Positions 24,002-31,667 of a stretch of 51,417 nt of DNA are shown in pieces; position 1 is the stretch's first letter; the number at the start of each line of letters is the position of its first letter. The stretch comes from an uncultured bacterium (lineage in GTDB: Bacteria; Bacillota; Clostridia; Oscillospirales; Oscillospiraceae), in NCBI GenBank assembly GCA_946548895.1, contig CAMNQF010000023.1, forward strand, positions 1 through 51,417. Reading direction: 5' to 3'. The translations under genes were made by a program, and so were the position numbers. The notes below the pieces were generated by a model that saw only the letters and a list, made by a program, of their open reading frames with translations, did not search any database and had not been told where the DNA came from.

Positions 24002-26173
24002 ATGATGGCAAACACGACAAACACTGGCCGCGTCACCATTCCCACCGACGTGGACGTGGTGCCCGAAACCCTGGCGCTTTTAAAGCGCTGGGGAGCGGAC
24101 GCCATCCGGGACTGCGACGGCACCGGCTTCCCGCCGGCGCTGAAGGAGGCGGACGCCAAGGTCTACTCCACCTATTACACCACCCGGAAGGACAACGCCT
24201 GGGCCAAGGCCAATCCCGACGAGGTCCAGCAGTGCTATATCATGACCGGCTTCCATACCGCCGGCGGCGGCCCGCTGTCCATCCCCCTGATGCAGGGGGT
24301 CAGCGGCGAGCTGCTCCAGGTGAACACCCGGGACGACATCAAGCGCTGGTGGGAGGTCATGGACCGTTCCGCGGGCCGGCCCCTCCCGCCGGAGGCCTGG
24401 CGGTACGACGGGGCGTCCGGCTGCGTGGTCATCGACGCCCCCCAGGACTTCCACGACTACACCGTCAGCTTCCTGGCCTACCTCATCTGGGACCCGGTGC
24501 ATATGTACAACGCCGTCACCAACGGCTGGACCGACTTCGAGCACCAGATCACCTTCGACGTGCGCCAGCCCAAAACCCGGGCCTACACCATGGAGCGGCT
24601 GCGGAAATTCATCGCCGACCACCCCTATGTGGACGTGATCCGGTACACCACTTTTTTCCACCAGTTCACCCTCATCTTCGACGAGCTGAAGCGGGAGAAA
24701 TATGTGGACTGGTACGGCTATTCCGCCTCCGTCTCCCCCTATATCCTGGAGCGATTTGAAAAGGAGGCGGGCTATCCCTTCCGCCCCGAGTTCATCATCG
24801 ACCAGGGCTATTACAACAACCAGTACCGCGTCCCCTCCAAGGAGTTCAAAGACTTCATGGCCTTCCAGCGCCGGGAGGTGGCCGCCCTGGCCCGCGAGAT
24901 GGTGGACATCACCCACGAGCTGGGCAAGGAGGCCATGATGTTCCTGGGGGACCACTGGATCGGCACCGAACCCTACATGGACGAGTTCAAAACCATCGGG
25001 CTGGATGCGGTGGTGGGCTCCGTGGGCAACGGCTCCACCCTGCGGCTTCTCTCCGACATCCAGGGCGTCAAATACACCGAGGGCCGTTTTCTGCCCTACT
25101 TCTTCCCGGACACCTTCCACGAGGGGGGCGACCCGGTGCGGGAGGCCAAGGAGAACTGGGTCACCGCCCGGCGGGCCATCCTCCGCAAGCCCATCGACCG
25201 CATCGGCTACGGCGGCTACCTCAAGCTGGCCTGCCAGTTCCCGGCGTTCCTGGACTACGTGGAGTCCGTGTGCCACGAGTTCCGGGAGCTGTACGCCAAC
25301 ATCAAGGGGACCACGCCCTACTGCGTCAAGACCGTGGCCGTGCTCAACGCCTGGGGCAAGGCCCGCTCCTGGGGGTGCCATATGGTGCACCACGCCCTGT
25401 ACCAGAAGCAGAACACCGCCTACGCCGGGGTGATTGAGGCCCTGTCCGGCGCCCCCTTCGACGTGCGGTTCCTCAGCTTTGACGACCTGAAGGCCGATCC
25501 CCATGCCCTGGACGGGGTGGACGTGCTGCTCAACGTGGGCGGCGGCGACACCGCCCACACCGGCGGCGCCGTCTGGGAGGACCCGGACATCTCCGCCGCG
25601 GTAAAACGCTTCGTCTACCAGGGCGGCGGCCTCATCGGGGTGGGCGAGCCCGCCGGCCACCAGTACCAGGGCCAATACCTCCAGCTGTCCCGGGTGCTGG
25701 GGGTGGAGCGGGAGACCGGCCTCACCCTGGGCTACGACAAGTACAACTGGGAGGAGCACCCGGACCACTTCATCCTGGCGGACTGCCCCGGCGGGATCGA
25801 CTTCGGCCACGGCGCCCGGGACGTGTACGCCCTGGAGGGAACCCAGGTGCTGGTCCAGCGGGACCGGGAGGTGCGGCTGGCGGTCAACCAGTTCGGCCGG
25901 GGCCGGGCGGTGTACCTCTCCGGCCTGCCCTACAGCTTTGCCAACAGCCGCCTGCTGTACCGGGCCGTGCTGTGGTCCGCCCACGGGGAGGGGGAGCTCC
26001 ACCGCTGGTTCTCCTCCAACGTCAACGTGGACGTCCACGCCTTTGTGGAAAACGGCAAATTCTGCGTGGTCAACAACACCTACGAGCCCCAGTCCACCAC
26101 CGTCTGGAAGGACGGCGGGGAGGGCTTCCCCCTGGACCTGGCGGCCAACGAGATCCGCTGGTTCCAGATCTGA
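24002..26173 (+). CDS. lnpA: 1,3-beta-galactosyl-N-acetylhexosamine phosphorylase (GH112)
   Basis: A protein of about 723 aa belonging to the galacto-N-biose/lacto-N-biose phosphorylase family. It splits Gal-beta-1,3-HexNAc with phosphate to alpha-galactose 1-phosphate and free GalNAc or GlcNAc in the cytoplasm. Family marks include NTGRVTIPTD, RWGADAIRDCDGT, DQGYYNNQYRVPS, MFLGDHWIGTEPY and GGGDTAHTGG near residue 520. It has an N-terminal TIM-barrel-like part, a glutamine-amidotransferase-like middle (GGGLIGVGEPAGHQYQG) and a C-terminal beta domain. ATG 24002 has GAGAGGGG 11 nt upstream. An ATG at 23981 in frame is possible, but its GGAG lies in a hairpin. It is last in the transporter operon. 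Confidence 0.93.
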   Translation: MMANTTNTGRVTIPTDVDVVPETLALLKRWGADAIRDCDGTGFPPALKEADAKVYSTYYTTRKDNAWAKANPDEVQQCYIMTGFHTAGGGPLSIPLMQGVSGELLQVNTRDDIKRWWEVMDRSAGRPLPPEAWRYDGASGCVVIDAPQDFHDYTVSFLAYLIWDPVHMYNAVTNGWTDFEHQITFDVRQPKTRAYTMERLRKFIADHPYVDVIRYTTFFHQFTLIFDELKREKYVDWYGYSASVSPYILERFEKEAGYPFRPEFIIDQGYYNNQYRVPSKEFKDFMAFQRREVAALAREMVDITHELGKEAMMFLGDHWIGTEPYMDEFKTIGLDAVVGSVGNGSTLRLLSDIQGVKYTEGRFLPYFFPDTFHEGGDPVREAKENWVTARRAILRKPIDRIGYGGYLKLACQFPAFLDYVESVCHEFRELYANIKGTTPYCVKTVAVLNAWGKARSWGCHMVHHALYQKQNTAYAGVIEALSGAPFDVRFLSFDDLKADPHALDGVDVLLNVGGGDTAHTGGAVWEDPDISAAVKRFVYQGGGLIGVGEPAGHQYQGQYLQLSRVLGVERETGLTLGYDKYNWEEHPDHFILADCPGGIDFGHGARDVYALEGTQVLVQRDREVRLAVNQFGRGRAVYLSGLPYSFANSRLLYRAVLWSAHGEGELHRWFSSNVNVDVHAFVENGKFCVVNNTYEPQSTTVWKDGGEGFPLDLAANEIRWFQI

Positions 26174-26175
26174 GC

Positions 26176-26214
26176 GCAAAAAAGGAGCGCGGCGTCTGCC
26201 GCGCTCCTTTTTGC
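26176..26214. terminator. Bidirectional terminator after GH112 gene
   Basis: An 18-nt arm (26176-26193) pairs with 26198-26214 around GTCT, with one unpaired A, giving an A-tract/GC stem/T-tract structure. It separates the convergent GH112 gene and the 72-aa gene. Confidence 0.88.
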
Positions 26215-26433
26215 CTACCACTCCCGGCGCAGGTCCTCCCGGGCCACGCCGTAGCCGTCCAGAAACTCCCGAAGGTCAGCCTCCCCCCGGATCAGCATGA
26301 TCTCGGTAAATTTCCCGGTTTTCTCATCCTTGAAGCCCGCCACCTGCTCCCCGGTGCAGATGCTGGCCCGGACCACCGGGACCTTCCCCGTCCAGTCATA
26401 GGCCGGGGCCTTTTTCTTTTTTCGGAACAGCAT
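26215..26433 (-). CDS. Conserved-looking 72-aa protein, unknown function
   Basis: A small basic protein: MLFRKKKKAPAYDWTGKVP, then VVRASICTGEQVAGFKDEKT and a C-terminal acidic/helical part ending REDLRREW. There is no TM segment or signal and only one Cys. It starts 5 nt after the sulfatase stop on the same strand and ends against a terminator, so the two are co-transcribed. The coding pattern and exact operon fit support a real gene. I do not recognise a family and give no function. Confidence 0.65.
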   Translation of the reverse strand: MLFRKKKKAPAYDWTGKVPVVRASICTGEQVAGFKDEKTGKFTEIMLIRGEADLREFLDGYGVAREDLRREW

Positions 26434-26437
26434 GGCC

Positions 26438-27874
26438 TCACCCCCGCCTCACATGGCTGAGGACGGTTTTCGGCGGGCGGCCCGGAATGAGCCGCGCCCC
26501 GTCGGTATACCCCTCCTCACGGCCGGACAGCGCCTGGACCAGCCAGCCCCGCAGCTGGTCCACCCGCCGGGCGCAGTCCGGGTCCCGGACGGCGTTGTGG
26601 GTCTCATGGGGGTCCCGCTCCAGGTCGAAGTACAGCTCCTCCCCCGTCTGGGAGTACCAGATGAACTTGTCCGTCCGGGTGACGATGAAGTGCATGGAGT
26701 CCCGCCCCAGGGCGTGCTCCCCGTGGAGCCAGGGCCGGTCCACGGCCTTCAGCAGGCTAGACCCGTCCACCGTGTCCGGGACAGGGGCCCCCGCCAGCTC
26801 CAGCAGGGTGGGCATCACGTCCCGCAGCTCCGCCAGGTCGGGCCGCACCCCCCGGCCCACCAGGTCCCGCCGCCCGGACAGGAACAGGGGCACCCGGACG
26901 CTGCCCTGGTAGGGCTTGGCCTTCTGGAAGAACAGGTGGTCCCCCAGCATCTCTCCGTGGTCGGAGACAAACAGGATCACCGTGTTGTCCATCAGCCCCT
27001 GCTCCACCAGGGCGGAGACAATCCGCCCGATCTGGTGGTCCAGGTGGGTGATGGAGCCGTAGTAACCCGCCCGGAGCCGGTGGATGTGGTCCGGGTCCAG
27101 GGGGGCGGTCTGGGCGTGGTAGCTGTACCGGGCTTCCTCCGCCCGGTCCGTCCAGTTCCAGTCCCCCCGCCAGGGCGGGGCCAGCTCCTTCCGGTCGTAG
27201 AGGTCAAAGTAGTATCCGGGCGGGTCCAGGGGCGGGTGGGGCCGCACAAAGCTGGCCATGAGGAAAAAAGGCATGGACCGATCCCGGCGGCGGAGGAAGT
27301 CCAGGCACTCCGACGCCGCCCAGTTGGTGGGGTGGTATTTCTCCCCGTACATCCAGGGCCGGGCGATCCAGCTGTTGCAGTCCAGCCCGGTGTCCGTGGG
27401 GTCGGCGGCCGCCCCCAGCTCCTGCCGCAGCCACCAGTAGTAGTCGTCCGCCGTCCGCTGGTCCTCACAGGCGGGGGTGTCCGGGCGGCGGTAGGCGTGG
27501 AGGTAGCCGTCGTGGAGGCGCACGTCGTGAAAGCCCAGGTTGTTCCGCAGGGGGTGGACGTGCATCTTGCCCACGCACTGGGTGTAATACCCCGCCTTGG
27601 CCAGCTCCCCGGCCAGGGTGTGCTCATAATTCCAGGGCACCAGGTCCTCATACCCCACCCGTCCGGCGTGGGCCTGGCTCATGCCGGTGTACAGGCAGGC
27701 CCGGGCGGGGACGCAGGTGGGGCAGGCGGAGTAGGCGTTGGGAAAGCGCACCCCCTCCGCCGCCAGGGCGTCCAGATAGGGGGTTTTCACGTCCGGGTGG
27801 CCGGCGATGCCCAGGCAGTCCCCCCGGAACTGGTCGGCCATGAGCAGGATCAGGTTGGGTCGTCTGTCCATCAT
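26438..27874 (-). CDS. Cytoplasmic Cys-type sulfatase
   Basis: A 478-aa sulfatase of the alkaline phosphatase superfamily. The formylglycine site is CVPAR with Cys54 (C-x-P-x-R), the N-terminal metal motif is LLMADQFRGD (D14) and the second is FVSDHGEMLGDH. Cys54 must be converted to formylglycine, in anaerobes by an anSME radical-SAM enzyme, none of which is in the window. There is no signal peptide, so it acts inside the cell. A GGGAGGGGG ribosome site precedes ATG 27874, and a near-consensus promoter lies upstream. Next to the GH112 locus, a role in desulfating imported mucin or GAG sugars is plausible but inferred. Confidence 0.9.
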   Translation of the reverse strand: MMDRRPNLILLMADQFRGDCLGIAGHPDVKTPYLDALAAEGVRFPNAYSACPTCVPARACLYTGMSQAHAGRVGYEDLVPWNYEHTLAGELAKAGYYTQCVGKMHVHPLRNNLGFHDVRLHDGYLHAYRRPDTPACEDQRTADDYYWWLRQELGAAADPTDTGLDCNSWIARPWMYGEKYHPTNWAASECLDFLRRRDRSMPFFLMASFVRPHPPLDPPGYYFDLYDRKELAPPWRGDWNWTDRAEEARYSYHAQTAPLDPDHIHRLRAGYYGSITHLDHQIGRIVSALVEQGLMDNTVILFVSDHGEMLGDHLFFQKAKPYQGSVRVPLFLSGRRDLVGRGVRPDLAELRDVMPTLLELAGAPVPDTVDGSSLLKAVDRPWLHGEHALGRDSMHFIVTRTDKFIWYSQTGEELYFDLERDPHETHNAVRDPDCARRVDQLRGWLVQALSGREEGYTDGARLIPGRPPKTVLSHVRRG

Positions 27875-27935
27875 AGGTTCCCCCTCCCGGCGGGCGGCTC
27901 AACGCCCCGCCGGTCTTTTGTAATCTTCCGCCTCC

Positions 27936-27963
27936 ATTGTATCAGAACGCCTCCCGCTGTCAA
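27936..27963 (-). promoter_or_regulatory. SigA promoter of the sulfatase operon
   Basis: On the minus strand TTGACA (27958-27963), a 16-nt spacer and TACAAT (27936-27941). It is back to back with the ktrB promoter, whose -35 begins at 27999. Confidence 0.75.
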
Positions 27964-27998
27964 GGGGAATCGCTCCGCCCTCCCGCCGCAATCTTCTC

Positions 27999-28027
27999 TT
28001 GCAAATCCTCCCCGATGCCACTATAAT
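27999..28027 (+). promoter_or_regulatory. SigA promoter of ktrB-ktrA
   Basis: TTGCAA (27999-28004), a 17-nt spacer and TATAAT (28022-28027). The leader to the GTG start is about 55 nt, too short for a c-di-AMP (ydaO-type) riboswitch. Confidence 0.78.
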
Positions 28028-28089
28028 ATGGATTGACTGCGAGCCCCCATCCCGGCAAACGCCCCCGCCGCCGAAAAGAGGTCCTGGCC

Positions 28090-29427
28090 GTGAAACGAAG
28101 ATCCATCCCCCTCTCCCCCAACCGAACCATCGCCCTGGGCTTTCTGGCCATCATTTTGGCAGGGGCGCTGCTGCTCATGCTCCCCTTCGCCAACCGGGAC
28201 GGGCGGGGGCTGTCCTTCCTGGACAGCCTGTTCACCGCCACCTCCGCCACCTGCGTCACCGGCCTGGTGGTGGCGGACACCTGGACCCAGTTCAACCCGC
28301 TGGGCCAGGCTGTCCTGCTTGCCCTCATCCAGGTGGGCGGGCTGGGCTACATGACCATGATGCTCCAGGCGTCCCTGCTCATGGGAAAAAAGCTGGGCCT
28401 GCGCCAGCGCTCGGTGATGATGGAGAGCGTCAGCGCCCAGCGCCTCAGCGACGTGCTCACCCTCCTGCGCTACATTCTTGGGGGCACCGCCCTCATTGAG
28501 GGCGCGGGGGCGGTCCTGCTGGCCGTCCGCTTCGTCCCGGAACTGGGCCTGGCCCGGGGGCTGTGGTACGCCGTCTTTCACAGCGTGTCCGCCTTCTGCA
28601 ACGCGGGCTTTGACCTGATGGGCTTCCGGGAGCCCTACAGCTCCCTCACGCACTATGTGTACGATCCCCTGGTGAACCTCACCGCCTGCGCCCTGATCCT
28701 GCTGGGCGGGCTGGGCTTCCTGGTGTGGCGGGACGTGCGGGAGAACGGCCTGCGCTTCCGGCGGTACTCTCTCCACTCCAAGCTGATGCTCACCGCCACC
28801 CTGATCCTCACCGCGGGGGGCGCCGCCCTGTTCTGGCTGGCGGAGCGGGACAACCTGCTGGCCGGGATGGACCCGGGGCAGCAGGCCCTGGTATCCCTGT
28901 TCCAGGCGGTGTCCCCCCGGACGGCGGGGTTCAACACCGTGGACCTGGCCAAGCTCACCAGCGGCGGCGGGCTGCTGACCATCATGCTGATGTTCATCGG
29001 CGCGGGCCCCGGCTCCACCGGCGGCGGCGTGAAGGTGACCACCGTGGCGGTGTGCCTGCTCACCCTGGGGGCCTACATCCGGGGCAAACGGGAGGTGGGC
29101 GCATTCAACCGCCGGCTGGACGAGGAGCAGATCCACCGGGCGGCGGCGGGGGTCACGCTGTACATGACCCTGGCGGCGGCGGGGGGCTTCCTGCTGCTGG
29201 CCGTCCAGCCCTTCCCCCTCCAGGACGCGCTGTTCGAGGTGTTCTCCGCCCTGAGCACCGTGGGCCTGTCCACCGGCATCACCCGGGACCTGGTCCCCTT
29301 CAACCGGGCCATTCTCATTGTGATGATGTTCTGCGGGCGCATCGGCAGCCTGTCCATGCTGATGGCCCTGGCGGAGCGCACCCCGCCCCGGGTAAAGGAC
29401 CCGGTGGAGCACATCACCATCGGATAA
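28090..29427 (+). CDS. ktrB: Potassium uptake channel subunit KtrB/TrkH
   Basis: A 445-aa Trk/Ktr membrane subunit with four membrane-pore-membrane repeats. The four filter-type loops are visible as TSATCVTGL, VSAFCNAGF, VSPRTAGFNT and LSTVGLSTGI, each with the conserved Gly. The start is GTG 28090 with AAGAGG 8 nt upstream; this gives the usual KtrB length. It is followed 26 nt later by its RCK partner, so K+ (and perhaps Na+) uptake gated by nucleotide is expected. Confidence 0.93.
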   Translation: MKRRSIPLSPNRTIALGFLAIILAGALLLMLPFANRDGRGLSFLDSLFTATSATCVTGLVVADTWTQFNPLGQAVLLALIQVGGLGYMTMMLQASLLMGKKLGLRQRSVMMESVSAQRLSDVLTLLRYILGGTALIEGAGAVLLAVRFVPELGLARGLWYAVFHSVSAFCNAGFDLMGFREPYSSLTHYVYDPLVNLTACALILLGGLGFLVWRDVRENGLRFRRYSLHSKLMLTATLILTAGGAALFWLAERDNLLAGMDPGQQALVSLFQAVSPRTAGFNTVDLAKLTSGGGLLTIMLMFIGAGPGSTGGGVKVTTVAVCLLTLGAYIRGKREVGAFNRRLDEEQIHRAAAGVTLYMTLAAAGGFLLLAVQPFPLQDALFEVFSALSTVGLSTGITRDLVPFNRAILIVMMFCGRIGSLSMLMALAERTPPRVKDPVEHITIG

Positions 29428-29453
29428 CAGTATTAGGAAAGGTGTGGTTCGTT

Positions 29454-30098
29454 ATGGCTGCGACATTTCTGGTGATCGGCCTGGGCCGGTTCGGCGCCAA
29501 CCTGGCCCTGCGGCTGATGGACGCGGGCAACGAGGTGATGGTCATCGACAGCGACGAGGAGGCGGTCAACCGCATCGCCCCCCATGTCACCCAGGCTAAG
29601 ATCGGCGACTGCATGGACGAGGAGGTGCTCCGCGCCCTGGACCCGGCCAGCTTTGACTTCTGCTTCGTGTGCATCAGCGAGAATTTCCAGTCCTCCCTGG
29701 AGACCACCTCCCTGCTGAAGGAGCTGGGGGCCCCCATGGTGGTGGCCAAGGCGGACCGGGACCTCCACGCCAAGCTGCTGCTGAAAATCGGCGCGGACGA
29801 GGTGGTGTTCCCGGAGCGGGACATGGCCCAGCGCACCGCCATGCGCTTCAGCGTCAACGGCGCGCTGGAATACATCGAGCTGGCCCCGGGCTACGCCATT
29901 GTGGAGCTGGACGTGCCCGACCACTGGGCGGGCCGGACCATCATCGACCTGGACATCCGTAAAAAGTGGAACGTGAACGTCATTGGCCGCAAGGAAGAGG
30001 GAGCCATACTCCCCATTGACGCCTCCTTTGTCTTTGCCGCCGACACCCACATCCTGGTGGCCGGCCGCCCGGACGACGTGGAGAAAATGACGGAGTAA
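29454..30098 (+). CDS. ktrA: Potassium uptake regulatory subunit KtrA/TrkA
   Basis: A 214-aa RCK protein. The N-terminal Rossmann domain starts FLVIGLGRFGANLALRL with an acidic end to strand 2 (VMVIDSDEEAV) and binds ATP/ADP or NAD. A C-terminal RCK_C domain (about residues 140-214) may bind c-di-AMP in Firmicutes. ATG 29454 has AGGAAAGG 11 nt upstream. It forms the gating ring of KtrB and is cotranscribed with it. Confidence 0.93.
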   Translation: MAATFLVIGLGRFGANLALRLMDAGNEVMVIDSDEEAVNRIAPHVTQAKIGDCMDEEVLRALDPASFDFCFVCISENFQSSLETTSLLKELGAPMVVAKADRDLHAKLLLKIGADEVVFPERDMAQRTAMRFSVNGALEYIELAPGYAIVELDVPDHWAGRTIIDLDIRKKWNVNVIGRKEEGAILPIDASFVFAADTHILVAGRPDDVEKMTE

Positions 30099-30113
30099 CC
30101 CCGCCCCACCCGC

Positions 30114-30142
30114 TTGACACCGGCGGGAAAGGCTTCTATAAT
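30114..30142 (+). promoter_or_regulatory. Consensus SigA promoter of the ligase-like gene
   Basis: TTGACA (30114-30119), a 17-nt spacer and TATAAT (30137-30142) match exactly. No terminator-like hairpin separates it from ktrA. Confidence 0.87.
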
Positions 30143-30211
30143 AAGTATCGAAAAGTCCCGCATTTCCTTTTGTTGACCCATTATCTGGAATTTCCACTGG
30201 GAGGTGGCGGC

Positions 30212-31591
30212 ATGGGCGGCAGCGCCCCGCGGATGCTGGACGGCATAATGGACCGCCACGCCATGATCTGCGTATTTCTGGCCCTGTTTATCCTCACCTG
30301 GTGCGGCGTGGGCAACGCCGCCATTATATGCCTGCTGGGCCTGCTTTTGTGCGCGGAGGGCATGATCCAGCCCTCCGCCCAAGCGGACCTGTGGTTCCTG
30401 TTGCCCCTGGCCGCCTATGAGTTGGCCAACATTCTGTCCACCCTGGCCGCCTATGGCGGCATCGGCGGCGGCTATGCCGCCACCCAGGCCATTTTCCCGG
30501 TGCTCTACCTGCTCATGGCCTGCCTGAGCCGGGGAGACCTGGCCCTGCTCAAGGAGGCGTGCGCCGCCTGGGCCGGCCTGACCGCCTCGGCCAGCCTGTT
30601 TTCATACGCTTTCACAGCCGCCGCGCGCGGCGGCTCCGCCCGTTCGGGCGGAATTCTGGGCAACCCCAACGCTATGGGCATCTTTCTGGTGGTGGGATGG
30701 TTCGCCCTGCTCCACGCGGACGCCCAGGGCGGCCCGGACCGCCCCCGGCGGACCGCCCTGCTCCTCCGGCTGGAGCCCCTCCTGCTGGCGGCGCTGGCCC
30801 TGACCCTGTCCATGGGCAGCTTCGCCGCCATGGCGGCGGGGGTGCTGTGGCTGGCGGCGTCCCAGCGGCGGCGCGCCCCCCCGCGGGAGGCTCTTCGGTA
30901 CACCTGCCGCCTGCTGGCCCGGGCCGCCCTGGGGATGGGCTCCGGCGTGCTTCTCCTCCTGGCCGCCTCCCGGACGGACGCCCCCTGGCTGGCCCTGCCG
31001 GTGCTGGCCTGTATCCTAGCCCTGGCCGCCTGCTGGCCCCGGTTCCTCCGCTTCCTGGAGGACCTGCCCGTGATGGCCGGCCTGCTGGCCGCCGCCGGCC
31101 TGCTGGTGGCCGCCGCCGCCGTGTTCCTCCGGCCCAGCTCCCTGGCCACCTTCGCCGAACGGCTGGAGATGATGGCCAGCGCCGCCGGATACCTCGCCGC
31201 CCGGCCCCTGACAGGGGTGGGGCCCTACCATTGGCGGCTGTTGGACCTGGCCGACGGCGGTACCTACTTCAACACCTGGCACATCCACAACGCCCTGCTC
31301 CACGTGGGGGTGGAGCTGGGCCTGCCCGCCATGGCCCTGCTGGTGGGGGCCGCGGCCCGGGGCCTGCAAAAACCAAGGTCCGCGCCGGAGCAGGCGGGTT
31401 TTTTCGCTTTTTTCGTCCACAACCTGATGGATACCAGCTTTTTTTACACCGGCGTCACCGCCCTGGCCCTGCTCACCTCCGGGGAGCCCCACTCCGGGGG
31501 GCGGAAGCTGGGCGGGCTCCCCCTGAAGCTGTTTTTCGGGGCGTCCGCCGCCGTGTTTGCCTGCGGCCTGTATGAAGCCCTGCGAGGATGA
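30212..31591 (+). CDS. O-antigen ligase/polymerase-like membrane protein (Wzy_C family)
   Basis: A 459-aa polytopic protein with about eleven TM segments. It carries the WaaL/Wzy/PglL-type motif GGILGNPNAMGIFLVVGW near residue 146 and a large loop GVGPYHWRLLDL followed by NTWHIHNALLHVGVELGL (about 335-370), where these transferases keep their catalytic His/Arg. ATG 30212 follows GGGAGGTGG. Such enzymes move lipid-linked glycans to lipids, polymers or proteins. No glycan synthesis genes are adjacent, but a large Thr/Pro-rich surface protein follows 76 nt downstream, so protein O-glycosylation is one possibility (inference). Confidence 0.72.
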   Translation: MGGSAPRMLDGIMDRHAMICVFLALFILTWCGVGNAAIICLLGLLLCAEGMIQPSAQADLWFLLPLAAYELANILSTLAAYGGIGGGYAATQAIFPVLYLLMACLSRGDLALLKEACAAWAGLTASASLFSYAFTAAARGGSARSGGILGNPNAMGIFLVVGWFALLHADAQGGPDRPRRTALLLRLEPLLLAALALTLSMGSFAAMAAGVLWLAASQRRRAPPREALRYTCRLLARAALGMGSGVLLLLAASRTDAPWLALPVLACILALAACWPRFLRFLEDLPVMAGLLAAAGLLVAAAAVFLRPSSLATFAERLEMMASAAGYLAARPLTGVGPYHWRLLDLADGGTYFNTWHIHNALLHVGVELGLPAMALLVGAAARGLQKPRSAPEQAGFFAFFVHNLMDTSFFYTGVTALALLTSGEPHSGGRKLGGLPLKLFFGASAAVFACGLYEALRG

Positions 31592-31667
31592 CCCGCGCGG
31601 CAGCGCGTTTATCATAATCCGGGCAGAAGCCCATCCAAAGGATGTTTGAAAGGAAGGGATTCTTTCT

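Noticed and set aside
24080-26221. A 713-codon minus-strand open frame over the GH112 gene.
   Set aside because: No family resemblance; the sense frame is a full-length GH112 enzyme.
28028-28089. Leader of ktrB considered for a c-di-AMP riboswitch.
   Set aside because: It is only about 55 nt long with no ydaO-type motifs.
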